64,000 nucleotides of DNA from positions 1 to 64,000 of the forward strand of contig DXJO01000008.1 of assembly GCA_019057475.1 (NCBI GenBank), in the 5' to 3' direction. Shown here piece after piece: positions 41,651 through 51,306 of the stretch (positions within the stretch are counted from its first letter, which is position 1; each line of letters begins with the position of its first letter). The notes below the pieces were generated by a model. The model ran no database searches. It saw nothing but the letters and a program-made list of their open reading frames with translations, and was not told where the DNA came from. Source of the stretch: Candidatus Thorarchaeota archaeon. GTDB taxonomy: Archaea; Asgardarchaeota; Thorarchaeia; Thorarchaeales; Thorarchaeaceae. A program made the translations under genes and the position numbers.

Positions 41651-43183
41651 GTGTGCCTTCTTGTGAGAGTCAAAACAGCTCTGCTCCTGTTCCTCCTATC
41701 TATGTCGTTTTCAGTCATAATAGCTTCTGATGCATCTGCAGCCGCTACGACCGATGTTCTTCCTGTTACGGTCATTGACATAAGCAGCGATATTCCAACG
41801 TACTACGCTGTAGATATTCCTTGGTTCGAACAAGAAACGCCGGGTAGTTGTGGTGCGGCAGCTCTGAGGACTGCTTTTGGACAGCTAGGCGACCATCTGA
41901 TTGAAGGCGAGATACGAACAGCGGCACAGACCACTAGTACAACCACGCTCTCAGGCGACATGATTAGGGCTGCACATTTCAGCAATGCAAGTGAGGAGGG
42001 TAGTGGTACTCCGATACAGGGATACACGGGAAAGCCATTTGGGACAGACTCTTATGAAATTGCATTTTATGTCGGTACTCCAAGTGGTAAAACTGCGGCG
42101 AATGAGTTCCTCAAACAGCGTCTATTGGAGGGTAAACCTGTAATCCTCTTGATGTCATATGGTTCAGGAGGCAGTTCGGGACACTACCGCGTTCTGAGAG
42201 GCTACGATGACCGCAAAGGGACCGTCATATTTACGGACTCATTAGGATCCCACCCTGTTTCGGGGTCTCAGTGGACTGTTCATTCAGACACGCTGTATGC
42301 AAACTTCTGGGACTACTCAGGTTGTTGGGCACAAATCATCAGCCCCTGGAGCATATCATTGACTCCTGCTGAGAGTCCAACTCCTGGAGGCGATTTCCAG
42401 CTGGACGCACTCATTGACTCAGGAGTTCCAAGTAGCGGCAGGTCTGCTCCGTGGAGTCTTCAGAATGCCTCGATTAGTCTTGAGCTCCCAGAGGGCTACT
42501 CCTTGTCAAGCGGCACTGGGAATACCGTATTCGGATTCAATTCATCTGGTCAAGCCTTGGTATCATGGCAGATCCAAGTACCATTGACAATTGAGAACAC
42601 CGACATGATCACTGCAGGCGTCACCGGATGGATTAATGGCACTGGGACTCATCCATGGCAGGTCAAACCATACGGCTATTGTGATGTTGTCTATCATGAA
42701 ACAAATCTGAACCTGACAGATTGGAGTCCACCTGAGATGGCCGAATTTGTAGTGTCATCAGATGATGAAGGGGTATTGACAGTGAATGCCTCATTGACTG
42801 ACGACGGGTCTCTACAGAATGTTAGGCTTCACTGGCGGATGTCAGCAACGAACTGGACAGTCGCTAACATGCAGTATGTCGATGGGTCAACGTGGCAAAC
42901 TAGGGGAATTGCTCCTATTAATCCCTCAGGAGATGAGGTACTTCAATTCCAGGTCCATGCTGACGACGATTCTGGAAATTCACTTGTTAGTTCCATCTAT
43001 GAGTGTGATTATGATTATACTACCGAAACATCCACAACCGGAACTGTCACTGAAACACAGACCACTACAACAGGGCCTACGTCAAGTCCTCCAGAACCTA
43101 TCCCTTTCGAAGTGATGGTTCTTGTGATACTCGGAGCTGTTTCCGTCATCATAATAGTTGTGATAATTCAGAGGCGCCAATAG
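41651..43183 (+). CDS. Secreted C39-like papain-fold cysteine peptidase, membrane-anchored
   Basis: 510 residues from GTG 41651. Signal peptide TALLLFLLSMSFSVIIASDA. The peptidase domain shows IPWFEQETPGSCGAAALRTA (Gln oxyanion and Cys67), GKPVILLMSYGSGGSSGHYR with the catalytic His in GHYRV, and GTVIFTDSLGSHP with the Asp; this is the Peptidase_C39_2 pattern. Two beta-sandwich domains follow (LTPAESPTPGGDFQLDALID; DWSPPEMAEFVVSSDDEGVL), then a Thr/Pro linker and a membrane helix (VMVLVILGAVSVIIIVVII). It probably cleaves peptides or surface proteins outside the cell. Confidence 0.85.
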   Translation: MCLLVRVKTALLLFLLSMSFSVIIASDASAAATTDVLPVTVIDISSDIPTYYAVDIPWFEQETPGSCGAAALRTAFGQLGDHLIEGEIRTAAQTTSTTTLSGDMIRAAHFSNASEEGSGTPIQGYTGKPFGTDSYEIAFYVGTPSGKTAANEFLKQRLLEGKPVILLMSYGSGGSSGHYRVLRGYDDRKGTVIFTDSLGSHPVSGSQWTVHSDTLYANFWDYSGCWAQIISPWSISLTPAESPTPGGDFQLDALIDSGVPSSGRSAPWSLQNASISLELPEGYSLSSGTGNTVFGFNSSGQALVSWQIQVPLTIENTDMITAGVTGWINGTGTHPWQVKPYGYCDVVYHETNLNLTDWSPPEMAEFVVSSDDEGVLTVNASLTDDGSLQNVRLHWRMSATNWTVANMQYVDGSTWQTRGIAPINPSGDEVLQFQVHADDDSGNSLVSSIYECDYDYTTETSTTGTVTETQTTTTGPTSSPPEPIPFEVMVLVILGAVSVIIIVVIIQRRQ

Positions 43184-43188
43184 GTCGA

Positions 43189-43440
43189 TTATGACAGCTT
43201 ATCTAGCTCTGAAGCCATCTCATTATGGTCGTAAGCCCATCCACAGATACTTGGATCGAAGAGCCTCTCATAGTCGAAGGGGACAATCCGTGTAGTAGTA
43301 ACTAAGTGCATCGACTTGAAGCAGTCAAAGAAATAGAGCTTCTCAACATCTGATTCAGCTAATGAGGACTCGTCAGAGTGTGCAAGGTGGTGACACCAGG
43401 CAGGGGTGGAATACAGGAGTTTCTTGCAGTTGAGGTTCAC
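43189..43440 (-). CDS. Hypothetical small protein
   Basis: 83 residues from GTG 43440 (GGTGA-like SD near), ending 5 bases from the converging protease gene. Sequence has an acidic and aromatic character (EKLYFFDCFKSMHLVTTTRI, FDYERLFDPSICGWAYDHNE) with no recognised family. The composition is protein-like, but homology is needed to accept it. Confidence 0.35.
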   Translation of the reverse strand: MNLNCKKLLYSTPAWCHHLAHSDESSLAESDVEKLYFFDCFKSMHLVTTTRIVPFDYERLFDPSICGWAYDHNEMASELDKLS

Positions 43441-43493
43441 TCACCATCATATGTAGGAAATGGGTTGTTCTCAAGCCTTATCTACGGGGATAT

Positions 43494-44312
43494 ATGCCGT
43501 CATATCCACCCAATGAACAGGAGAACCAGCATTTGCAGACAATTTGCCTCATGAATGACGATGGCCCGCAAAGTGCAGGTCTGCTGCAGCTAGCGGACGC
43601 CTTGGCCGACTTCGCGAACCTGACTGTGATTGTCCCTGATGGCCAGCGCAGCGGAACCGGGAAGGCTCTGACGTTGGACCGACCAATTAGGATTACAGAG
43701 AGCACTGATTCCGATAACTACAAGCTCATTGTCCATGATGGGCTTCCAGCAGACTCTGTCATAATCGCCCTATCCATGATTGAGAATGTGGATCTGTTCG
43801 TTTCCGGGATAAATGCCGGAGCCAATCTCGGCTATCATCGAATGCTGACTAGTGGAACGGTCGGAGCGGTGTTCGAGGCCGCTCTTCAGGGATATCCTGC
43901 GGTTGCAGTCTCCATGGTTGTTAGCCCGGAATACTGGTTCGCTAACATGAAGAATGACATTGACTTGGAGCAGACTTGCACCATCACAAAAGGTATCATT
44001 GAACGAGTGCTCGATAAGGGCCTACCCCGGGGGATAAGTGCACTGAACGTCAATTTTCCCGCGAAACTGCTCAAGGAGAGCAGGCTGGTTGTTTCAGAGC
44101 CCACTACAGTTGCAGTTTCGAATCGCTTGGAAGAGAGAACCGATCCTTACGGTAGCTCGTACTACTGGATTTGTGGCGGTGAGGTTGAGTCACAAGTTTC
44201 TGGCGATGCCCTTGAGGTCATGGAGCGCGGCAACATCTCAATCTCACCCATTGTGATTGAGGGCGTCAGGAAAGAAGACATGGAGCACCTACGTCAGTTC
44301 TTGGAGGACTGA
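43494..44312 (+). CDS. surE: SurE-type 5'/3'-nucleotidase
   Basis: 272 residues from ATG 43494. The SurE pattern is clear: ICLMNDDGPQSAGLLQLADA (metal-binding D-D), VIVPDGQRSGTGKALTLDRP, DLFVSGINAGANLGYHRMLT, SGTVGAVFEAALQGYPAVAV, and LNVNFPA. It dephosphorylates nucleoside mono-phosphates and, in studied members, short oligo- or polyphosphate. It is the first of three same-strand genes with gaps of 64 and 76 bases, before the beta-CASP protein and the CARF-PIN protein, which raises the possibility that it clears nucleotide signals or their breakdown products. Confidence 0.9.
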   Translation: MPSYPPNEQENQHLQTICLMNDDGPQSAGLLQLADALADFANLTVIVPDGQRSGTGKALTLDRPIRITESTDSDNYKLIVHDGLPADSVIIALSMIENVDLFVSGINAGANLGYHRMLTSGTVGAVFEAALQGYPAVAVSMVVSPEYWFANMKNDIDLEQTCTITKGIIERVLDKGLPRGISALNVNFPAKLLKESRLVVSEPTTVAVSNRLEERTDPYGSSYYWICGGEVESQVSGDALEVMERGNISISPIVIEGVRKEDMEHLRQFLED

Positions 44313-44376
44313 AAGGTGACCTTTTATGCGACCTGACCAATCGTCCATCACATCACTTGTGTGAGAGGTCTGTGCG

Positions 44377-45894
44377 GTGGTAGAGCTTACATTCTATGGC
44401 GGAGTGAACGAGATTGGTGGAAACAAGATCCTGTTGAAGGATCAGGACACACGGATATTCCTCGACTTCGGAAAGAGCTTTCAGATTCAAAAAAAGTATT
44501 TCGACAGTTTTCTGAACCCGCGAAAGCTGAACATGATTGACGAGCTGGTGAGTTTTGGTCAAATCCCCAGAATCAAAGGGCTCTATCGTGAGGACTACTT
44601 GAAACACGTTGACCCTAACCATTCTCTCCTCAGCGGTGGAAATGAACCGCCTACCGATGCTGTACTAATAACTCACTCCCACCAAGACCATATCGGGATG
44701 ATCCCATGGCTTCGACCAGACATACATCTTCTTGGGTCGGAAACTACAAAGAACATACTGCAATACTGGCAGGTCACCACTAGTGGCGATGGGAGCGAGT
44801 ATCTTGATTGGTATCCTTCATTCCAGACAAAACCTAGGAAGACCAAGCCCAAGAAGGGACAATCCTCATTCATCCGGGTCAGAACAAAGGCGAAATATCT
44901 GAAGGATGAGAAGAGGACACGCGAGTTCACATGTCTATCACCCCAAAAAACGGTTCAAGTCGGTGACGTAGAGGTCGAGTCATATCCGGTTGACCATAGT
45001 CTACCTGGAGCATATGCCTACATCGTTAAGACAAGCTCAGGAAACATAGGATACACGGGAGACCTACGGTTTCATGGTCATGCCCCGGAGCTGTCAAATC
45101 GGTTTGTCAAGGCCCTTGAGGACACAGACATCAAGGTGCTACTCTGTGAAGGCACAAGGGCGGAAGATAAGAAGAGCTTTGGAGAATCGAAGCTGAAAGA
45201 GAAACTGGCCACTGCTTTTGCTTCGACAAAGGGCCTCATCCTTGTCAACTACCCCGCTCGTGATGTCAGCCGAGTCTCCACCATGTGCAGAGCGGCCGCA
45301 GAATCTGGAAGAACTCTGCTCGTGAGTCCGAAGCAAGCATACTATTTCAGTGTCATTGCAGGCGAAAAGGACTTGCCCGTTCCTTCTGATGATGACTTCC
45401 GTGTTCTATTGCCTCGAAAGGATTGGGGAATCTGGGGCAATCAGAGATTCGATGAACTTCTGTGGGCGCAAGACTACAGATATCCCGACCCAGTGGAGAA
45501 AATTATCTTCGAGGGGTCTGACTTACTAACACCCTCAGACGTAGTAAAATCGCCATCTGAATACGTCGTCACATGCAGTTTCTTCGAGTTTGGCCTTCTG
45601 CACGACCTGAATCCCCAATCAGATACATCCTACATCTGGTCACGTTCAGAACCGTTTGATGAAGAAGGCCAGATTGAGTATGATAGAGTATTGAACTGGC
45701 TGTCGCATTTCGGAATAGACGAGCCTGTCACGATGCACTGCTCCGGACACTTGGCTGGGTCAGAAATCCAAGACCTAATCGAGAGAGCGCAGCCAGAGAT
45801 TGTTGTCCCAATTCATACTGAACGACCTGATCTATTCACTGACTGGCACAAGGACGTGAGAATCCTCGAGCAGAATGACACGCTGTCGCTTTAG
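44377..45894 (+). CDS. Beta-CASP metallo-beta-lactamase nuclease (RNase J type)
   Basis: 505 residues from GTG 44377 (SD GAGAGGT). MBL metal motif AVLITHSHQDHIGMIPWLRP (H100, H102, D104, H105), VDHSLPGAYAYIV, GYTGDLRFHGHAPE, then the beta-CASP part and closing motifs MHCSGHLAGSEIQDLIERAQ and VVPIHTERP, as in RNase J exonucleases. Insertions at residues 120-190 (KTKPKKGQSS and RVRTKAKYLKDEK) and the N-terminal NEIGGNKILL match the archaeal RNase J-like group. It should degrade RNA. The following gene is a CARF-PIN fusion, so the pair may act together. Confidence 0.88.
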   Translation: MVELTFYGGVNEIGGNKILLKDQDTRIFLDFGKSFQIQKKYFDSFLNPRKLNMIDELVSFGQIPRIKGLYREDYLKHVDPNHSLLSGGNEPPTDAVLITHSHQDHIGMIPWLRPDIHLLGSETTKNILQYWQVTTSGDGSEYLDWYPSFQTKPRKTKPKKGQSSFIRVRTKAKYLKDEKRTREFTCLSPQKTVQVGDVEVESYPVDHSLPGAYAYIVKTSSGNIGYTGDLRFHGHAPELSNRFVKALEDTDIKVLLCEGTRAEDKKSFGESKLKEKLATAFASTKGLILVNYPARDVSRVSTMCRAAAESGRTLLVSPKQAYYFSVIAGEKDLPVPSDDDFRVLLPRKDWGIWGNQRFDELLWAQDYRYPDPVEKIIFEGSDLLTPSDVVKSPSEYVVTCSFFEFGLLHDLNPQSDTSYIWSRSEPFDEEGQIEYDRVLNWLSHFGIDEPVTMHCSGHLAGSEIQDLIERAQPEIVVPIHTERPDLFTDWHKDVRILEQNDTLSL

Positions 45895-45970
45895 TATGAA
45901 GATGACCTTACGCGATTCCAGGTGAGAACAGAATGCGCGACCCGGACGAATGCACAGGGAGGTTCGAGCC

Positions 45971-47560
45971 ATGAGCAATAGCCAGGCATACATTACACTG
46001 ATGGGGCGCAGCGGATGGGCTGTCGTCAACTCGTTCCATGCGTCTGTGATTGAAACTGATTATCGGCCAGAGGAAGTCATCCTTCTCTACGAGGCTCAGT
46101 ACACCGACGGGATCAAGCCAGTTGTGGAGGGCTTAGAAATAGTACAGGGGACATACTCCACTCCAAACGTCGTACAAGTTGAGGTTCCCACCTCGGATGC
46201 GCATGCCGCTGGCCAAGTGGCACTGGATCTTGTGCGACAGCTGAAGACGAAAGGCTCCAAAGTTGCGCTAGATATCACAGGCGGACGAAAGGCGCTTGTG
46301 GCTGGCAGTCTACTCGCTCTGAAAGACCAAGGTCTTGACCATGTCTACTATCTTGCAATCGAAACAGTTGAGGGAGTAGCTAAGCCCTATCTGATGATTC
46401 CAAAAAGAATCCAGAAACTCATTGACCTAGTCACAAATGAAGTCCAGAGCGCTACTGTTGAATTCGAGTCCGAGAGCAAGCTCACCGATGTGCTCTTGTC
46501 AAGGGATTGTGTCATGATTGTTCTCAATCAGGCCTACAGGCGCGGCGAGCCGATCAGAGTGAAGGCACCATTGATTGGTGTCGACCTTCTCGAACTGAAC
46601 CTTCGGGATGGTAAAGTCACGATGCTGACAGACTCGATGGACTACGGTGAGAAGCGCGACACTAGTGGCTATCGCGGATGGGATCATCCGACCTACTCGG
46701 ACCTCCGAAGATGCCTGTGCTTCTGTGGTCTCGTAGACTATCAGAACAGAGATAGATTTGACAATCTATTGACGAAGAAACTCTGCAAGTCCCGCGACCT
46801 CACTAGTGGAGCACGAAAATCCGTTCTCTCGCTTGACTCAAATATGTACTACAATGGATTTCCCTCCTACTTGGAGAAACTGGAAATACAGTTTGGTATA
46901 CCACCGAAAGATGTAGTCTGCATTACTCCCTTCCCAGTTGTGAAGGAGATTCAGAATAAAATCAAATGGAAATACAAGTTGCAAGAAATCCGTGACGCGC
47001 AGAACCACTATGATTCTTACCAGCTGGGCTCCATAATTGATGAGTTCATTGGTCAGAATACTCTCGAAACAAGGGTTGCCAAGATGGCCAAGTCCGAACT
47101 GACCAAATTCATGAGAAGGCCAACACACGAGAAGACGCGCCGAGTAGATCTCCCCAAGGACAAGGAAGATGTTGACCATCTGATCGTCGATGAACTGGAG
47201 AAATTTGCTGATGAACGTGGTGTGAGCGTGAATCTTGTATCCGCGGACAAGAACATGCACGATTTCTGTGAGTTGGCCCGAGATGTAGGCGTGCAGATTC
47301 TTGTGCTTCCTAGTAAGATACCCCGGACCATGGAGGTGACAGACAGAACTTTCGTTAACCTTCTAGTTGGCCTGTCATTGCTGTACGGGGTTGTGGAGCT
47401 TGAGAAGATCGGGTACCTGTTCGGTGAGTACAGAGGGAAAAGGTCCGAGGTGTACACAGATGAGGTTAAGCTTCGTTTCAGAAATTCACACCGTGCGAGG
47501 ATAGTTGAGGAACGGACTGAAACATGCATGAAACTTAAGCAGCTTGACATAATCAGGTAG
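45971..47560 (+). CDS. CARF-domain protein fused to a PIN nuclease (stand-alone, no CRISPR nearby)
   Basis: 529 residues from ATG 45971, with SD AGGGAGGT eight to ten bases upstream. Residues 1-145: AYITLMGRSGWAVVNSFHAS, EVILLYEAQYTDG, VALDITGGRKALVAGSLLAL and DHVYYLAIE form the Rossmann-like CARF fold; the I-T-G-G-x-K segment is its ligand-binding signature. A middle region (150-280) is unassigned. Residues 283-450 fit PIN: SVLSLDSNMYYN (Asp289), VVKEIQNKI (Glu326), DVDHLIVDELEKFA (Asp400-402) and VNLVSADKNMHDFC (Asp426). CARF domains bind cyclic oligoadenylates made by type III CRISPR; PIN domains cut RNA. Both assignments are by eye. Confidence 0.8.
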   Translation: MSNSQAYITLMGRSGWAVVNSFHASVIETDYRPEEVILLYEAQYTDGIKPVVEGLEIVQGTYSTPNVVQVEVPTSDAHAAGQVALDLVRQLKTKGSKVALDITGGRKALVAGSLLALKDQGLDHVYYLAIETVEGVAKPYLMIPKRIQKLIDLVTNEVQSATVEFESESKLTDVLLSRDCVMIVLNQAYRRGEPIRVKAPLIGVDLLELNLRDGKVTMLTDSMDYGEKRDTSGYRGWDHPTYSDLRRCLCFCGLVDYQNRDRFDNLLTKKLCKSRDLTSGARKSVLSLDSNMYYNGFPSYLEKLEIQFGIPPKDVVCITPFPVVKEIQNKIKWKYKLQEIRDAQNHYDSYQLGSIIDEFIGQNTLETRVAKMAKSELTKFMRRPTHEKTRRVDLPKDKEDVDHLIVDELEKFADERGVSVNLVSADKNMHDFCELARDVGVQILVLPSKIPRTMEVTDRTFVNLLVGLSLLYGVVELEKIGYLFGEYRGKRSEVYTDEVKLRFRNSHRARIVEERTETCMKLKQLDIIR

Positions 47561-47652
47561 AGCCTAAGGACCCACTCCGGACCAGTGAACGCAGAACGCC
47601 AGTAAGGGGTTCAAGTTGATTCAACGGACGAGAAGTCAGTCGGGGATGCAAG

Positions 47653-47748
47653 ATGAGTAACTACCCGGACTACGACGAGAGGCTGAGAAGGCCATAGAAA
47701 CTGGTTTCAGACTTGCAGGATGAGATTAGCAATCTATCTCAGAAGTAA
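47653..47748 (+). other. Possible tiny ORF interrupted by an in-frame TAG
   Basis: ATG 47653 follows GGGGATGCAAG. 14 codons (MSNYPDYDERLRRP) lead to TAG at 47695-47697, and 16 further codons in the same frame (KLVSDLQDEISNLSQK) reach TAA. The second part looks like a short coiled coil. It may be a pseudogene of a small protein or chance. The spacer 47561-47786 holds nothing else recognisable. Confidence 0.25.
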
Positions 47749-47786
47749 GACATATTAGACTTTTTTGTATGTGCGGCATAAATGAC

Positions 47787-50700
47787 TTATTGAGATGCCT
47801 GTTTCTTAGCCCGAAATTGGGCGAAGAGGAAGCCAATAGCAATTCCACCAACGATACCAATTCCAAGTAGACTCACTATTACAATTAATGAGTCAGAAGT
47901 TATCGGTTCGTAATGAGATGGTGGACTTGGATACACAATCACATTGGAGTCAGACATTCCTGGCCAGATGAACCTATCAAATTCCAAATAGAATTGTAAA
48001 GATGTGTTCCATGGAATGACGAAACAAAATGTTGCATTGTCAATGGTGGAATATGGCTGTACAAATATCCAAGTACTACTATTTTCAGCTCTCCAAACCA
48101 GAACCATTTCGCTTTCCAACACTGGTTCTATCGAAACAATAACTTCCAATGTGTTGTTCCATTCATGTGGGATCAGAATGAGTTTAGGTGAGCTAAATAC
48201 TACGACTTCGATATCAGACCTAGTCGCTGGGCAATTTGATGCATCAGTTTCAAGAGTAAGAACATACTTACCTGAATTCCAAAATGTGATGTTCCACGTC
48301 TTAGTCTTCATCGATTCAGGACTAATGTCTCCCCATTCTACGATTGGATCTGGGGAAATCTCAACTCCTTGCGGAACTAGAAGTGTGGATACCACATCTT
48401 CGGCATATGCTGATCCTCGTGAATCAAGATTGAGCTGCAAGTTTGTGGACTCACCTACCATGAAAGTGGTGTGAGCGATTGACAACGAAGATTCCACCAC
48501 AACATCCACTATCCGAATCTCTAGGTCTACTACGACCATATAGTCATCACCTGAAAAGACCGTCAGATGATACCAACCCACTTCACCCGGCACAGGGTCA
48601 GTTAGATGTACTTCCAGCCCCACATGTGTCACTTCTCCAGGGACAATTAGATTACTCAGATTGAGCACCCATCCAGGATTGCCCCACACATACCCCCACA
48701 CAAGATGATCTACGGAAACTGTTTCAATAGGATGTTGCCCATAACAGTTGATATACAAATCAATCGTGACCGGGTTTCCGGGCAATACATGAACGACTGA
48801 TTCCTTCACACTAGCAGATAGTCTTCCTGGATTAACACCTATTTTCAGTGTCGCGTTGTAAATTGGACAGTTTGTACCTGTCGCATGGATTGCAATCTCA
48901 AAATTTCCTGACTGTAACGCTTGGACCAACCATGCATAGTTCTTTGGTTGGTTAGGAGCCAAATTTCCTAGATTGGACAACTGGTATGGATTGCTATCCA
49001 CGATTTCTATATTATTCGGCAATGAAATGCTCACATTCAAGTTGGCAATCTCTGTACCTCCCAGTTCACAGAAGAACTGCACTCCAACTGGAAAAGTTTC
49101 GCCAACAGCAATTGTGTAATCAATCTGCTGAGGGACTACTCTGATTCTTGGCATTGGTTCTTCAGGGCCCAACATTAGATATGCGATTGAGTCAGCGAAG
49201 AACTCGTCAGCTGTATGAAAGAATCCATCAATGTTAGAAGTCGTGTCGAGATATATAGCTGAAGTTGTATCAAGGTACCTGACACGATAAGTATTCAATC
49301 GGGATGGAACTGCTCCACCCCAATAGTTCTCAGAGATAGGCACACTAATTATTCGCTGTTCAGCCTCGTTGATTATGCCGCATATCACTTCATCGAATGA
49401 ATTTTTCCCAATACCAATAATCATCTCCCTTGTGTCATCACTCGATATCCCCTCTTGTAACCCTCTGCTATGAGCAAAGGCAGCAACCAGCTTATCTAGA
49501 AAGAGTTCTTCTGTGCTACTCAAACCACAATAGAACACCTGTCCCGCCATGGGGTTGGATTGGTTTTGGTAAATGAACATCGAATATTGACCATCAGTAT
49601 CTTCTTCCGGGAAAGATGTGTCTAGCAATGTGAAATCCTCTGTCAACGTGAAATTCACAGCAGTACGCAAGACACCTTCTTCTGATTCAACATGAAGGTC
49701 AAACGCGTTGGGTCTATCCAGATAGAGTCTTTCTCCATCGTGATACGCTTGATAGGTGACATCAAAGGTCTCATACTCCAAGAGGTTCTTACGTAGGTGT
49801 CCAGTTTCATTTTCCAATGAGCCACTTGTTGACCCGAGAAGTACTAGGTTTCCGCCACTTGCGACATACTCGTTTAACTCAGCTACTAAGTTCTCCCAAA
49901 GAAGGACTTGGTGGTCTACAACCACGAGGTCGTAGTCACTAAGATTAACACTCCCTGATATCACGAGGCGTTGGTTGGTGATGTCCCATGAAGTAAGTCC
50001 AGCACCCTTAGTTGTAGCAAATCCTCGTTCTGCACCTATCACTAGTATCGGGGGACTGCAATCAATAGGTCTAAGATTCTTTCCTTCCTCATACAATTGG
50101 GAGATAAAATCGTAGTACTGTGCCTCAAGATTCTGATCAGTTGACCCGCTTTGTGCAATGTTTTCCCATCCCTGATTAAAGAATGAAATCATATCTGCTC
50201 CGGCGAAGTATGATAACCAAAAGCTCTTTTCTAGGTCATCAGGCGAGGTATATCCTCCTAAAAGATATGGATAGCCAAAAAGCCCAGCCTCAACAGGGGT
50301 TTCAGGTGCATAAGTTTTGTAGAATCGAATGGTTGAGTATGCGTGCATCGGAACAGAAGAGAAAGATTGCGCATAGATCCTATCACTCTTCCATAGTCCT
50401 GGCTCATTTCCCACCCATGGTATGGTACTCCAAAGGACCTCTCTCGATGGATTAATGCCCTTCACATAGTCGTAAATCGTGTTCATCGCACTGGCAGTGC
50501 GGTTACAAATCCACTCATGGAACCAGAAGAGTTCTGTACGATTCATCTCAAAGATGCTCTTGAACCAGAAGCCAGTCTCAGAATGGTAAGTAGAATTATA
50601 CTTGGTTAAGTGCAAAGGCCATGTATTACTTCCGAAGGAGAACCAATCATAAGCTCCACTGGCTGGTTCTTCATCACCCAATATCACACTGTCCATATGC

Positions 50701-51194
50701 TCAGACCATGAGTGATTCTCTATGTCATTGCCTAATATTGCAAGCTGTTCTGCTCTAAAGCTTGTATTATAGTAACTGTCCAGAGGGGAGTTGCCGTAGC
50801 GCCAGGGCCAGAATACGCCTCCCAAACTTACTCCTCGATCATGAAGCCAACGGAATTGGAAAATGGAGTTATGAGCTCCATACGAAGTATACTCAGCTGC
50901 AGACGGTCCCCAGATTACAAGGTCTGATACGTAGTTGGGTAGCTCTTCCCAGCGATGTCTAAGCTGACTTGCCCAGCAAGCAAAAGATGTTCTAAGGAAT
51001 TGGTCAGGATTATTGCCGTCTGCCAGTGAATCCAGAGCTCTCATTTTAGGGAATTGCTCTGTACCCATTCTCAAGTCTACAGATTCAGCCAAATCAGTCC
51101 GGACATTCTGCTCTGGGCTACAGGAGGGCTTAGTGGTGAGGAAGAGTATGATTGCAAGTGTTATGACCAGAATAACTCTGAACTGACGCTGCAT
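47787..51194 (-). CDS. Large secreted surface protein with glycosidase-like barrel, paralogue A
   Basis: 1135 residues, signal peptide VILVITLAIILFLTTKPSC. Residues 90-400 look like a (beta/alpha)8 glycoside-hydrolase barrel (LHDRGVSLGGVFWPWRYGNS, DSVILGDEEPASGAYDWFSF, YHSETGFWFKSIFEMNRTEL, LSYFAGADMISFFNQGW). Residues 405-500 look like the GATase-like domain of beta-galactosidase relatives (PPILVIGAERGFATTKGAG, YDLVVVDHQVLLW, EYVASGGNLVLLGSTSG). Several CARDB-type beta domains and one membrane helix (LIVIVSLLGIGIVGGIAIGF) follow. The adjacent paralogue shares the barrel. Acidic residues at the DEE and HEW positions could be catalytic. It faces away from paralogue B with ATGs that nearly overlap. 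Confidence 0.8.
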   Translation of the reverse strand: MQRQFRVILVITLAIILFLTTKPSCSPEQNVRTDLAESVDLRMGTEQFPKMRALDSLADGNNPDQFLRTSFACWASQLRHRWEELPNYVSDLVIWGPSAAEYTSYGAHNSIFQFRWLHDRGVSLGGVFWPWRYGNSPLDSYYNTSFRAEQLAILGNDIENHSWSEHMDSVILGDEEPASGAYDWFSFGSNTWPLHLTKYNSTYHSETGFWFKSIFEMNRTELFWFHEWICNRTASAMNTIYDYVKGINPSREVLWSTIPWVGNEPGLWKSDRIYAQSFSSVPMHAYSTIRFYKTYAPETPVEAGLFGYPYLLGGYTSPDDLEKSFWLSYFAGADMISFFNQGWENIAQSGSTDQNLEAQYYDFISQLYEEGKNLRPIDCSPPILVIGAERGFATTKGAGLTSWDITNQRLVISGSVNLSDYDLVVVDHQVLLWENLVAELNEYVASGGNLVLLGSTSGSLENETGHLRKNLLEYETFDVTYQAYHDGERLYLDRPNAFDLHVESEEGVLRTAVNFTLTEDFTLLDTSFPEEDTDGQYSMFIYQNQSNPMAGQVFYCGLSSTEELFLDKLVAAFAHSRGLQEGISSDDTREMIIGIGKNSFDEVICGIINEAEQRIISVPISENYWGGAVPSRLNTYRVRYLDTTSAIYLDTTSNIDGFFHTADEFFADSIAYLMLGPEEPMPRIRVVPQQIDYTIAVGETFPVGVQFFCELGGTEIANLNVSISLPNNIEIVDSNPYQLSNLGNLAPNQPKNYAWLVQALQSGNFEIAIHATGTNCPIYNATLKIGVNPGRLSASVKESVVHVLPGNPVTIDLYINCYGQHPIETVSVDHLVWGYVWGNPGWVLNLSNLIVPGEVTHVGLEVHLTDPVPGEVGWYHLTVFSGDDYMVVVDLEIRIVDVVVESSLSIAHTTFMVGESTNLQLNLDSRGSAYAEDVVSTLLVPQGVEISPDPIVEWGDISPESMKTKTWNITFWNSGKYVLTLETDASNCPATRSDIEVVVFSSPKLILIPHEWNNTLEVIVSIEPVLESEMVLVWRAENSSTWIFVQPYSTIDNATFCFVIPWNTSLQFYLEFDRFIWPGMSDSNVIVYPSPPSHYEPITSDSLIVIVSLLGIGIVGGIAIGFLFAQFRAKKQASQ

Positions 51195-51306
51195 GTATTA
51201 TCATACGCGTAATCTTTTGATATACTCTTGCAGAAAACAATTCCCCGCTACTGAGGTCTGCGAAGTCTTAAATTCATCAGAATGCTATACTAAAAGGGGT
51301 TCAAGG

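Noticed and set aside
47653-47748. Pyrrolysine read-through at TAG here and at 8257
   Set aside because: TAG ends many normal genes in this window and no pyl genes are seen. Decay is the simpler explanation.
51193-51306. N-terminal extension of barrel paralogue B from ATG 51193
   Set aside because: It would put 38 polar residues before the signal peptide and overlaps the start codon of the divergent gene. TTG 51307 gives a normal signal peptide.
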